DNA of 64,000 nucleotides from an uncultured Lachnospiraceae bacterium (GTDB lineage: Bacteria; Bacillota; Clostridia; Lachnospirales; Lachnospiraceae): positions 3,829 to 67,828 of the forward strand of contig CAJUCC010000025.1 of assembly GCA_910585205.1 (NCBI GenBank). The letters are read 5' to 3'. Each line of letters starts with the position of its first letter. Within the stretch, counting starts at the first letter, position 1. The notes under the pieces were generated by a model. It was not told where the DNA came from and did not search any database. It worked only from the letters and a program-made list of their open reading frames with translations. A program made the position numbers and the translations under genes. Positions 9,133 to 16,837 of the stretch are shown here, piece by piece.

Positions 9133-9660
9133 TCAATCTTTTTCCCCGATAGCCATTTGAAGTGCCTGTTCCTCTTCATCTCCCAAAGCAATACTGCACT
9201 TCCCTTCCCGTATCTCTTTGGTATATGTGTAGCATCCGTCACTGCTGTGAACGGAGTTAATGAGAAATCCGCTGTTGCGCTTATTCAGCAGAGCAAGGCA
9301 AAAGCTCATCTTTCCACCCATCTGTCGAAACGCATCATATTTGACAATGCCACATTTTTGATATGTGCATTCCATATTATGAAATATTTTTCGAATGTCT
9401 CGTTTATTTTTTTCTGCCGCTGCCTTTAAAAAGTTATTGTCTTCAAAAATGCCAATGATTTCTTTTTCCAGACTCTTTGCATCTTTCCCTCCCATAAATT
9501 TATCAATTCTTTTGTTTAATCTGGACAGTTTTTTCATCTGCACTATCAACAACACAAGCAACAGAATAAAAAGGAACAAAGTTATCCCCGTCAGCCCCAA
9601 TAAAATGTATCCGATGTCAAGATAACCAAGTCCCATACTTTCCAACAATGCACTGGACAT
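9133..9660 (-). CDS. DUF4446 family membrane protein
   Basis: 175 residues. One N-terminal transmembrane helix (residues about 16-42, ILLGLTGITLFLFILLLVLL) is followed by a short coiled coil (MKKLSRLNKRIDKFMGG) and a soluble domain. That domain includes YQKCGIVKYDAFRQMGGKMSFCLALL and GFLINSVHSSDGCYTYTKEI, the hallmarks of DUF4446. The family is commonly found next to parB in Firmicutes, as here. SD GGAGG precedes ATG 9660. The biochemical role is unknown; membrane anchoring beside the chromosome-partition genes is suggestive but unproven. Confidence 0.85.
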   Translation of the reverse strand: MSSALLESMGLGYLDIGYILLGLTGITLFLFILLLVLLIVQMKKLSRLNKRIDKFMGGKDAKSLEKEIIGIFEDNNFLKAAAEKNKRDIRKIFHNMECTYQKCGIVKYDAFRQMGGKMSFCLALLNKRNSGFLINSVHSSDGCYTYTKEIREGKCSIALGDEEEQALQMAIGEKD

Positions 9661-9688
9661 ATTTTTTCCTCCGTATTTCCGTAACCTT

Positions 9689-10585
9689 TTATCGCAACAA
9701 TAAATCTGTCAGTCTGTCAAAATCTTCGTGTGAAAAAAATCCTATCTCTATTTTACCGCTTCCGTTTTCTTTTGCAACGATATTTACTTTTGTTCCAAAA
9801 GTTTCCTTCATTTTTTCTGCTGTATTTTCATATATATATGTCAGACCTTTATTCTGATCCGATTTTTCTTTTACAGGCTGCGGCTTATTTCGGTTCTTAA
9901 TCAGTTTTTCCACATCCCGCACGCTTAACTTTTCGTCAAAAATACGCTGTGCTATCAAATACTGTTCTTCGGGATCCGCAATCGAAAGAATCGCTCTTGC
10001 GTGTCCGGTGGAAATCATTTCATCGATTACCATCTGCTGCACTTCATCACAAAGCTTTAACAACCTCATGGAATTGGTGACGGCAGTTCTGCTTTTGGAA
10101 ACTCTTTCCGCTACCTCATCCTGTTTCAAATCAAATTCGGTCAACAGTCTTTTAAACGCTTTTGCTTCTTCAATCGGATTTAAATTTTCTCTCTGTATAT
10201 TTTCAATCAGAGATATTTCCACAATTTCCTGTTCTGTCAAATCTCTGATAATAACCGGCACTTCTTTCAGACCCGCTATTTTTGCTGCGCGCCATCTTCT
10301 CTCTCCTGCCACAATTTCATAATGATCTTTTCTGTCCTGTACCAGAATGGGCTGGAGAAGACCGAACTGCTTAATCGAATCGGCCAGCTCCTGCAAAGAA
10401 TCTTCATCGAAATTTTTACGCGGCTGATCCCGGTTTGGTTCGATCATTGTTATCTTGACGACAGAATCCGGCTTGTCCGACTGTATATTCTGTTCTATAT
10501 TTTCTCCGTTGTTTTTCTTTTTATAATCCCCTATTGCATTTGGTATCAAAGAATCCAATCCTTTTCCCAAGCCTCTTGCAGCCAT
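9689..10585 (-). CDS. parB: Chromosome partitioning protein ParB (Spo0J)
   Basis: 298 residues. ParB is a CTP-hydrolysing clamp that loads at parS and spreads to organise the origin region. The sequence begins AARGLGKGLDSLIPN. The ParB N-terminal nuclease-like domain contains QPILVQDRKDHYEIVAGERRWRAAKIAGL, whose GERRWRAA is the CTP-binding motif. The helix-turn-helix (DEVAERVSKSRTAVTNSMRLL) reads parS, and a C-terminal dimerisation domain ends the protein. It lies 4 nt downstream of parA, in one operon, with two perfect parS sites about 0.2 kb upstream of the operon start. Confidence 0.97.
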   Translation of the reverse strand: MAARGLGKGLDSLIPNAIGDYKKKNNGENIEQNIQSDKPDSVVKITMIEPNRDQPRKNFDEDSLQELADSIKQFGLLQPILVQDRKDHYEIVAGERRWRAAKIAGLKEVPVIIRDLTEQEIVEISLIENIQRENLNPIEEAKAFKRLLTEFDLKQDEVAERVSKSRTAVTNSMRLLKLCDEVQQMVIDEMISTGHARAILSIADPEEQYLIAQRIFDEKLSVRDVEKLIKNRNKPQPVKEKSDQNKGLTYIYENTAEKMKETFGTKVNIVAKENGSGKIEIGFFSHEDFDRLTDLLLR

Positions 10586-10589
10586 ATAT

Positions 10590-11363
10590 TTACATATCCT
10601 TTCCGGTGATTACTTCATCTGCCAACAACCTATAACTCTCCGCTCCCACTGATTTGGAATCGTATATCTGAATCGGTACACCATGGCTCGGCGCTTCTGC
10701 CAGTCTGATATTTCTTGGAATAATTGTTTTATATACATTCACCGTTTGTTGCAAATTATATTTTACATTTTCCACAACCTGACTGGATAAGTTGGTACGG
10801 GAGTCATACATCGTAAACACAATTCCTTCCATATCCAACGCCGGATTCAATCTCTCTTTAACAAGATTAACCGTATGTATCAACTGACTCAATCCTTCCA
10901 ACGCATAATATTCGCATTGAATCGGAACAAGAACACTGTCCGCTGTTGTCATGGCATTGACTGTCAACATACTCAGTGAAGGGGGACAATCAATCACTAT
11001 AAAGTCATAAAAATTCTTTACCCAATCAATCTCATTTTTTAATATAAATTCTTTTTTCTCCACACCGATTAACTCGATTTCCGCTGCCGCCAGATTGACA
11101 TTCGATGGCAAAACAGAAACACCGGGAATTACATCTTTGATAATACAATCGTGTATGGAACATTCTCCTAAAATCAGTTCATATATGGTATTATCCAAAT
11201 CATTCTTTTCTATTCCATATCCACTTGTCGCATTTCCCTGCGGATCACTGTCAATCATCAGTACTTTCTTTCCTTTGAAAGCAAGCGATGCTGATAAATT
11301 AATAGCTGTTGTTGTTTTTCCTACACCGCCCTTTTGATTGGCGATCGCTATAATTTTTCCCAT
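10590..11363 (-). CDS. parA: Chromosome partitioning ATPase ParA (Soj)
   Basis: About 257 residues. The deviant Walker A KGGVGKTTTAINL sits at the N-terminus, followed by the DSDPQGNATSGYG and DFIVIDCPPSLSMLT motifs of ParA/MinD ATPases. It binds DNA non-specifically when ATP-loaded and is released by ParB; in Bacillus-like systems it also modulates DnaA. The start is set at ATG 11363 by family length; the upstream extension to 11405 adds 14 residues foreign to the family. An SD-like GAAAGG lies 9 nt upstream. Confidence 0.96.
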   Translation of the reverse strand: MGKIIAIANQKGGVGKTTTAINLSASLAFKGKKVLMIDSDPQGNATSGYGIEKNDLDNTIYELILGECSIHDCIIKDVIPGVSVLPSNVNLAAAEIELIGVEKKEFILKNEIDWVKNFYDFIVIDCPPSLSMLTVNAMTTADSVLVPIQCEYYALEGLSQLIHTVNLVKERLNPALDMEGIVFTMYDSRTNLSSQVVENVKYNLQQTVNVYKTIIPRNIRLAEAPSHGVPIQIYDSKSVGAESYRLLADEVITGKDM

Positions 11364-11448
11364 TCTCCTTAGCCTTTCATAAATTCTTTTTTCAATATCG
11401 CGCATATATGATTATAGCACTTTATGAAAAGAGAATCTATCTTTATTT

Positions 11449-11464
11449 TATTTCAGGTGAAACA
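11449..11464. other. Degenerate parS-like site
   Basis: TATTTCAGGTGAAACA matches 14 of 16 positions of the parS consensus TGTTTCACGTGAAACA. It lies just upstream of the parA start and may be a weak ParB site or a decayed copy. Confidence 0.5.
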
Positions 11465-11521
11465 TTGTTATCAATAGGTAATTAGGATTATAAAAATGTA
11501 AATGCTTCACGCAATAAAAAA

Positions 11522-11535
11522 TGTTTCACGGAACA
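11522..11535. other. Degenerate parS-like site (2-nt deletion)
   Basis: TGTTTCACGGAACA keeps the left half of parS but has lost two bases of the right half, which breaks half-site spacing. It is probably a weak or inactive relic. Confidence 0.45.
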
Positions 11536-11555
11536 TTTACTATATCTTGCGTAAA

Positions 11556-11571
11556 TGTTTCACGTGAAACA
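11556..11571. other. parS centromere site 1
   Basis: A perfect TGTTTCACGTGAAACA palindrome, the ParB loading site. It is one of two exact copies 49 bp apart, between the parA operon and the response regulator gene. Confidence 0.97.
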
Positions 11572-11604
11572 TCTATATATTGTGATGGAAAATTATGTAT
11601 GTAA

Positions 11605-11620
11605 TGTTTCACGTGAAACA
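11605..11620. other. parS centromere site 2
   Basis: A second perfect TGTTTCACGTGAAACA palindrome. It ends 7 bp from the stop codon of the response regulator gene. Confidence 0.97.
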
Positions 11621-11627
11621 TTACTGT

Positions 11628-12269
11628 TTAAATATCAACAATGTTATTTTTAATAGCGAATACCGCCGCTTGTGTCCTGTCTGCTACATCAATCTTTTTA
11701 AAAATGCTGGATATATGATTCTTTACCGTTCGTTCACTGATACTCATTTTCTCGGCTATCTCTTTATTAAACATTCCCGTAGCAACAAAAATAAGTACTT
11801 CCAATTCCCTTCTCGTCAACAATTCAATTTTTCCCATACAATCATTTCTTGATACCAATCTGGAATTCAAGGCCGGAATCAAATCAGGTTGAATATAAGA
11901 TTCACCATTTATAATTGACATAATTGCTTTTTTCAATTCTGCCGAACCGGAATTTTTCAAAATATATCCGTCCACTCCAATATCAACAGCCCGAATCAAA
12001 TAATCAACTTCATTATGAACTGTCAGAATCAATACTTTCACTGATATATTTTTTTCTTTGATTGTTTTCAAAACTTCAATCCCATTTGCCTTCGGCATAT
12101 TAATGTCCAACAATAACACATCAGGTAAAATATGATTCAAAAGAGCAAGACACTCCAAACCATCGTTTGCCTCTGCAACAATTTCTATGTCTCCGTCAAA
12201 TTCAAGGAGCTGCCTGATACCCTCCCTAATTAATACATGATCATCTGCGATCATAATTTTTACGCTCAT
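11628..12269 (-). CDS. NarL/LuxR-type response regulator (DegU-like)
   Basis: About 213 residues. The receiver domain starts KIMIADDHVLIREGIRQLL, with the phosphoacceptor Asp in VLLLDINMPKANG and the conserved Lys in YILKNSG. The C-terminal LuxR-type helix-turn-helix is LTRRELEVLIFVATGMFNKEIAEKMSISERTVKNHISSIFKKI. An upstream in-frame ATG at 12287 is disfavoured because SD AAAGGA lies 7 nt before ATG 12269. The kinase gene upstream on the same strand is separated by about 180 bp of AT-rich DNA. The target genes are unknown. Confidence 0.92.
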   Translation of the reverse strand: MSVKIMIADDHVLIREGIRQLLEFDGDIEIVAEANDGLECLALLNHILPDVLLLDINMPKANGIEVLKTIKEKNISVKVLILTVHNEVDYLIRAVDIGVDGYILKNSGSAELKKAIMSIINGESYIQPDLIPALNSRLVSRNDCMGKIELLTRRELEVLIFVATGMFNKEIAEKMSISERTVKNHISSIFKKIDVADRTQAAVFAIKNNIVDI

Positions 12270-12452
12270 AGTTTTTTCCTTTTTCAATTATTTTTTTGTT
12301 CCCACTCATTACTGTATATTTTAGCTAAATTACTTTCCCCCTGCTAACTAAAAAAATAATTTTTCACATTTATCTCCTGCTTTATTCTATCACCCTCCAT
12401 ACTAATCTTATTTTTGTTACATTGCAAGAATATTGTACCACAAAATAAGGTA

Positions 12453-13115
12453 CTATGTTAATACTTTTGGCAGAGATACGAAAATTTTTGTTCCATTTCC
12501 CGGTGATGATGTAATTTTTATTTTTCCTGAATACGCAGTAACGCGTTCTTCAATCAAAAATAAGCCATAATGGTTCTCTTTTTTCTTTTCTTCCTCCACA
12601 TGAAACCCTACTCCGTCATCTTCCACCGTCACTTCAACACTCTCCTCACAATTTTTCACCGTCACCTGAAGATGTTTTCCCTTTGAATGAATACATGCAT
12701 TGTAAATACATTCCTGTATAATACGAAAAATTCCAAAGATAATGGTTTCATCTTCCAGATGAATTTCATCAATGTTACATTTCAAAGATAAGGAACAATT
12801 TTCCCGCGACTTATCAAACAATCGCTCAATCGCTTGTTTTAATCCCAAATCATCAAAGACCATAGGACGCAGATTGAAAATAATATTTCGGATTTCATCG
12901 ATTACATCGTTGATTCCCTGACTGATAAAAGCAATTTCTTTCTTTGCTTTGTCAATATCCTGATCCATATACATGGTAGCCAATTCCAGCCTGTAAATTA
13001 AATAAGAAAGATTTTGCAAAGATATATCATGCAGATCATTGGAAATTCGTTTGCGATCCATCTCCTGAATATCAAATGCAGCTTTTGTACTCTTTGTTTT
13101 TTTCATTCTTGTCAC
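12453..13115 (-). CDS. HisKA_3-type sensor histidine kinase without a sensor domain
   Basis: 220 residues, far shorter than usual. The phosphoacceptor helix DRKRISNDLHDISLQNLSYL (His29) starts almost at the N-terminus. It is followed by NLRPMVFDDLGLKQAIERL and a HATPase_c domain with ECIYNACIHSKG, VEDDGVGFHV and HYGLFLIEERV. There is no membrane segment, PAS or GAF domain, so any input must come from a partner protein or from dimer-level control. It is paired with the NarL-type regulator downstream. The start is uncertain: GTG 13115 or ATG 13106. Confidence 0.88.
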   Translation of the reverse strand: MTRMKKTKSTKAAFDIQEMDRKRISNDLHDISLQNLSYLIYRLELATMYMDQDIDKAKKEIAFISQGINDVIDEIRNIIFNLRPMVFDDLGLKQAIERLFDKSRENCSLSLKCNIDEIHLEDETIIFGIFRIIQECIYNACIHSKGKHLQVTVKNCEESVEVTVEDDGVGFHVEEEKKKENHYGLFLIEERVTAYSGKIKITSSPGNGTKIFVSLPKVLT

Positions 13116-13137
13116 CCACTCTCTTTTCCTTTATAAT
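13109..13137 (+). promoter_or_regulatory. Promoter of the alpha/beta hydrolase gene
   Basis: TTGTCA (13109-13114), 17-bp spacer, TATAAT (13132-13137). The -35 overlaps the first codons of the divergent histidine kinase. Confidence 0.7.
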
Positions 13138-13175
13138 AATAACAGATATTAAATTAACAGATACGAGGCTATGTT

Positions 13176-14123
13176 ATGAATCATAATGTTAAAATTATTC
13201 CGATAGTGACAGGAATATCCATTGCTTCTGTCCATTTAATCAACAGACTTTTGTATTCCATATCCACCGCAAAAGACATTCTCCGTGACAAAGATGACTG
13301 TTACTATGAATGGCGGTTTGGAACAATACGTTATACAAAAAAAGGATATGGGACTCCTGTTCTTCTGGTTCATGACCTGACCGTCGGAAGTTCCGGTTAT
13401 GAATTTCATAAAATTGTGAACCGTCTGTCCAGACACTATGAAGTCTATACCATCGACTTACTGGGATATGGTCTGTCCGACAAACCCAATATGACATATA
13501 CGGCCTACCTTTACATTCAGCTTTTGACCGACTTTGTAAAAACAGTCATCGGGAAAAAAACAGATATTATAGTCTCGGGAGATTCTTCCTCCATTGCGAT
13601 TGTTGCCTGTCACAACAATCCGGAAGCATTCAACAGACTGATACTGATTAATCCACAAAGTTTATATCAGCTGAATCTGATTCCTTCCAAACGGACAAAA
13701 TCTCTGAAATTCCTGATTGACCTGCCAGTACTGGGAACTTTCTTTTATAATATTATTACTACAAAACAATCATTTTGCAATCTGTTTCGCAAATATTTTT
13801 ATGCAGATTATGAAAAATTAAGAAACAGAGACATAGCTGCCTATGTGGAAGCCAGTCATCAAAACGATCACCAATCCAGATATTCTTTTTCCAGTTATGT
13901 CGGCAGATATATGAATTTTAATATTTTACATGCACTAAAAGAGATCAATCACAGTATTTTTGTAATTGCCGGAAATGAAAAAAAAGATAATAAAAGTATT
14001 GTAGAAAATTATTTTTATTATAACAGCTCTATTGAGACAGCATATGTGGCAGAAACAAAACAATATCCACATATGGAAAATCCTGTTGTATTTTTAAATC
14101 AACTGGCAGTATTTTTACCTTAA
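13176..14123 (+). CDS. Alpha/beta hydrolase fold protein
   Basis: 315 residues. After an N-terminal hydrophobic segment (IIPIVTGISIASVHLINRLL) that may anchor it to the membrane comes an alpha/beta-hydrolase core. This includes GTPVLLVHDLTVGSS (oxyanion-hole strand), YEVYTIDLLGYGLSDKP, the nucleophile elbow VSGDSSSIAIV, and the C-terminal catalytic His in YPHMENP. The elbow reads G-D-S-S-S rather than G-x-S-x-G, so the second glycine is replaced by serine. The substrate cannot be inferred. It is one of few plus-strand genes left of oriC and overlaps the end of rsmG by 9 bp; its terminator lies inside rsmG. Confidence 0.85.
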   Translation: MNHNVKIIPIVTGISIASVHLINRLLYSISTAKDILRDKDDCYYEWRFGTIRYTKKGYGTPVLLVHDLTVGSSGYEFHKIVNRLSRHYEVYTIDLLGYGLSDKPNMTYTAYLYIQLLTDFVKTVIGKKTDIIVSGDSSSIAIVACHNNPEAFNRLILINPQSLYQLNLIPSKRTKSLKFLIDLPVLGTFFYNIITTKQSFCNLFRKYFYADYEKLRNRDIAAYVEASHQNDHQSRYSFSSYVGRYMNFNILHALKEINHSIFVIAGNEKKDNKSIVENYFYYNSSIETAYVAETKQYPHMENPVVFLNQLAVFLP

Positions 14124-14864
14124 AGATTCACCCAACGGCTCTTTTGCAGGCAGCCCCGCCTTTCTCGGATATTTCAGCGGGGTTGCTTTTGTCTTTTTAA
14201 TTAAGATCATTGTACGGCATAACTCTGTTTCCGGCAATCTGAAATCTGTCTGCTTCTCAATACTGCCTCCAAGCAGTGTGATAACCTTTCGCGATGCAGC
14301 AGCTTCCTGCTCTCCTTTTTCCGATTTATAAGCGGCAAATGTTCCACCGATTGTAACAAAGGGAATACAATACTCCGAAAGAGTAGACAGATTCGCCACA
14401 GCGCGCGAAACACAGAGATCATACTTTTCTCTGTAATCCGCCAGTTTCGCAAAATCCTCTGCCCTTCCGTGAATCAATTCCACATCGGTAAGTCCCAGCT
14501 CGGCAACAACCGTTTCCAGAAATTGGAGTCTCTTTTTCAGAGAATCCAAAAGTGTCACCCGTAAATGCGGAAACATAATTTTAAGCGGGATACCGGGAAA
14601 CCCTGCACCGGTTCCCAGATCAATCATTGTTTTCGTCTGTGACAAATCCATACAGGAAGCAAGGGAAAGACTGTCGATAAAATGTTTCGTTACCACTTCC
14701 GGGAACCCGGTAATTGCTGTCAGATTCATAAAGGAGTTCCACTCCGTCAAAAGTTCATAATAACGTAAAAATTGACAAATTTCTGTATTTCCCGCAGAAA
14801 GTGAAAATTGCCGCAATCCCTGTTGCAAAAGAGCGGTATCGTATTGTTTTTGTAAATCTCTCAT
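14115..14864 (-). CDS. rsmG: 16S rRNA (guanine527-N7)-methyltransferase RsmG (GidB)
   Basis: 249 residues. It methylates G527 of 16S rRNA with S-adenosylmethionine; loss gives low-level streptomycin resistance in other bacteria. The SAM-binding motif IDLGTGAGFPGIPLKI and the family strings MNLTAITGFPEVVTKHFIDSL and VSRAVANLSTLSEYC are intact. It lies 15 nt after mnmG on the same strand, the classical gidA-gidB pairing. The C-terminal Lys/Pro-rich tail is encoded by DNA that also forms a plus-strand terminator for the neighbouring hydrolase gene. Confidence 0.96.
   Translation of the reverse strand: MRDLQKQYDTALLQQGLRQFSLSAGNTEICQFLRYYELLTEWNSFMNLTAITGFPEVVTKHFIDSLSLASCMDLSQTKTMIDLGTGAGFPGIPLKIMFPHLRVTLLDSLKKRLQFLETVVAELGLTDVELIHGRAEDFAKLADYREKYDLCVSRAVANLSTLSEYCIPFVTIGGTFAAYKSEKGEQEAAASRKVITLLGGSIEKQTDFRLPETELCRTMILIKKTKATPLKYPRKAGLPAKEPLGESLR
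14151..14196 (+). terminator. Terminator of the alpha/beta hydrolase gene, embedded in rsmG coding sequence
   Basis: Stem CAGCCCCGC (14151-14159) / GCGGGGTTG (14177-14185), eight Watson-Crick pairs and one G-U. It is followed on the plus strand by CTTTTGTCTTTTT. It lies 27 nt beyond the hydrolase stop. Confidence 0.7.
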
Positions 14865-14879
14865 ACTGTATCATTCTCC

Positions 14880-16793
14880 CTAACGATTTTGTTTCGTAAC
14901 ATGTTCCAGATAGATCAGCAGAACGGAAATGTCAGCAGGGGAAACACCCGAAATACGGGATGCCTGTCCGACCGAAGCAGGACGATACGCAGTCAGTTTC
15001 TGTCTTGCCTCCATCCGCAGGCTGGGGATCTCATTGTAATCCAGCGTAACAGGAATCTTTTTTTTCTCCATTTTTCGATATTGTTCCACCTGTCGAAGCT
15101 GCCTTGCAATATATCCCTCATATTTAATCTCAATCGCTACCTGCTCCGTTACATCGTCCGGCAGTGGTTTTCTCTCGCTGTCAATCTCTTTCACCATCTC
15201 ATAAGACAATTCCGGTCTGCAGATCAGTTCCGCCAGATTTGTTCCGGTGCGCAGCCGTGCACTTCCGTGCCGTTCCAGAAAAGTCTGATTGGCTTCCCCG
15301 GTTCCCACCACGGTATGTTTCAGTCTGTCAATCTCATCCCTGATCGCCGCTTCCTTCTCACACAGCTTTTCATACTGCTCCTGTGAAATCAATCCAACCG
15401 CATAGCCCTTTTTCCGCAAACGCAAATCGGCATTATCCTGACGAAGCAAAAGACGATATTCTGCCCTTGATGTCATCATCCGATAAGGCTCCATTGTCTC
15501 TTTTGTCACCAGATCATCAATCAATACCCCGATATATCCGTCGGAACGATCCAGTATCAGTGGTTCTCTTCCCTTGATCTGCATGGCGGCATTGATTCCC
15601 GCCATAAGCCCCTGCGCTGCCGCTTCCTCATATCCGCTGCTTCCGTTCAACTGTCCGCCGCTGAATAAGCCTTTTATTTTCTTAAATTCCAGGGAAGCTT
15701 TCAACTGTATGGAATTAATACAATCATATTCAATCGCATAGGCATTTCTGACAATTTTACAGTGTTCCATCCCGGGGACGGTTCGATACATTGCGAGCTG
15801 TACATCTTCCGGGAGTGAAGAAGACATGCCGCCCACATACATTTCATTTGTATGCAGTCCTTCCGGTTCAATAAAAACCTGATGACGGTTTTTGTCTGCA
15901 AACTTCACAACCTTATCTTCAATCGAAGGACAATAACGCGGTCCCGTGCCCTCAATGATACCGGCATAAATCGGTGAACGATCGAGATTATTGCGGATAA
16001 TCGTATGTGTCTCTTCATTTGTATAAGTCAGATAACACGACACCTGTTCAATCTGGACATCTGCGGGATCGGTGGAAAAGGAAAAAGGAACAACCGTTTC
16101 ATCCCCCCGCTGTTCTTCCATTTTAGAAAAGTCAAGAGAACGCCTGTCCATCCTCGCCGGCGTGCCGGTTTTAAAACGCCGCATTTCGATACCGAGACGT
16201 TTCAAAGAATCGGTCAAATGAGTGGCGGGCTGCAGACCGTTCGGACCGGTATGGGTAATGGCTTCCCCGCACAGACATCTGGCATTCAGATAAGTTCCCG
16301 TACAGAGAATGACAGCCCGGCATTCATACACTGCCCCGGTAAATATTTTTACACCGGTAACTCTCTTTTCCGTTATCCCGTCCGAAACATTTTCATCCTC
16401 TGCCAAAATTTCACACACTTCGGCCTGTTTAACCGTCAAATGCTCCTGGTTTTCAATTACCTTCCGCATTTCCCGGGTGTAATCCGCTTTATCCGCCTGT
16501 GCGCGCAGAGAATGTACCGCAGGACCTTTGGAACGATTCAGCATTTTCGACTGAATAAATGTTTTGTCAATATTCCTTCCCATCTCTCCGCCAAGGGCAT
16601 CCACCTCTCTCACCAGATGTCCTTTGGAAGAACCGCCGATATTCGGATTACAGGGCATCAAGGCGATGCTGTCCACACTCACCGTAAAAATAACGGTTTC
16701 CAGCCCCAGTCTCGCACACGCGAGGGCCGCCTCACATCCGGCATGTCCCGCTCCGACCACACATACATCCACTTGTTCTCTGATTTCCGCCAT
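14880..16793 (-). CDS. mnmG: tRNA uridine-5-carboxymethylaminomethyl modification enzyme MnmG (GidA)
   Basis: 637 residues. It is the FAD-containing partner of MnmE, installing cmnm5U at the wobble position of several tRNAs. The dinucleotide-binding motif VVGAGHAGCEAALA, PCNPNIGGSSKGHLVREVDALGGEMG, GTYLNARCLCGE and RRFKTGTPAR are characteristic, and the C-terminal helical MnmE-binding domain is complete (YEGYIARQLRQVEQYRKMEKKKIP). It lies 44 bp after mnmE in the same operon. Confidence 0.97.
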   Translation of the reverse strand: MAEIREQVDVCVVGAGHAGCEAALACARLGLETVIFTVSVDSIALMPCNPNIGGSSKGHLVREVDALGGEMGRNIDKTFIQSKMLNRSKGPAVHSLRAQADKADYTREMRKVIENQEHLTVKQAEVCEILAEDENVSDGITEKRVTGVKIFTGAVYECRAVILCTGTYLNARCLCGEAITHTGPNGLQPATHLTDSLKRLGIEMRRFKTGTPARMDRRSLDFSKMEEQRGDETVVPFSFSTDPADVQIEQVSCYLTYTNEETHTIIRNNLDRSPIYAGIIEGTGPRYCPSIEDKVVKFADKNRHQVFIEPEGLHTNEMYVGGMSSSLPEDVQLAMYRTVPGMEHCKIVRNAYAIEYDCINSIQLKASLEFKKIKGLFSGGQLNGSSGYEEAAAQGLMAGINAAMQIKGREPLILDRSDGYIGVLIDDLVTKETMEPYRMMTSRAEYRLLLRQDNADLRLRKKGYAVGLISQEQYEKLCEKEAAIRDEIDRLKHTVVGTGEANQTFLERHGSARLRTGTNLAELICRPELSYEMVKEIDSERKPLPDDVTEQVAIEIKYEGYIARQLRQVEQYRKMEKKKIPVTLDYNEIPSLRMEARQKLTAYRPASVGQASRISGVSPADISVLLIYLEHVTKQNR

Positions 16794-16837
16794 ACTGATA
16801 AACTCCTGTCACAACAAAACCAAAATATTTTGATTCG

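Noticed and set aside
12288..12452. Possible small RNA or promoter between the histidine kinase and response regulator genes
   Set aside because: The stretch is AT-rich with only a weak GTACC/GGTAC repeat near 12435-12453; no convincing -35/-10 pair or terminator is visible.
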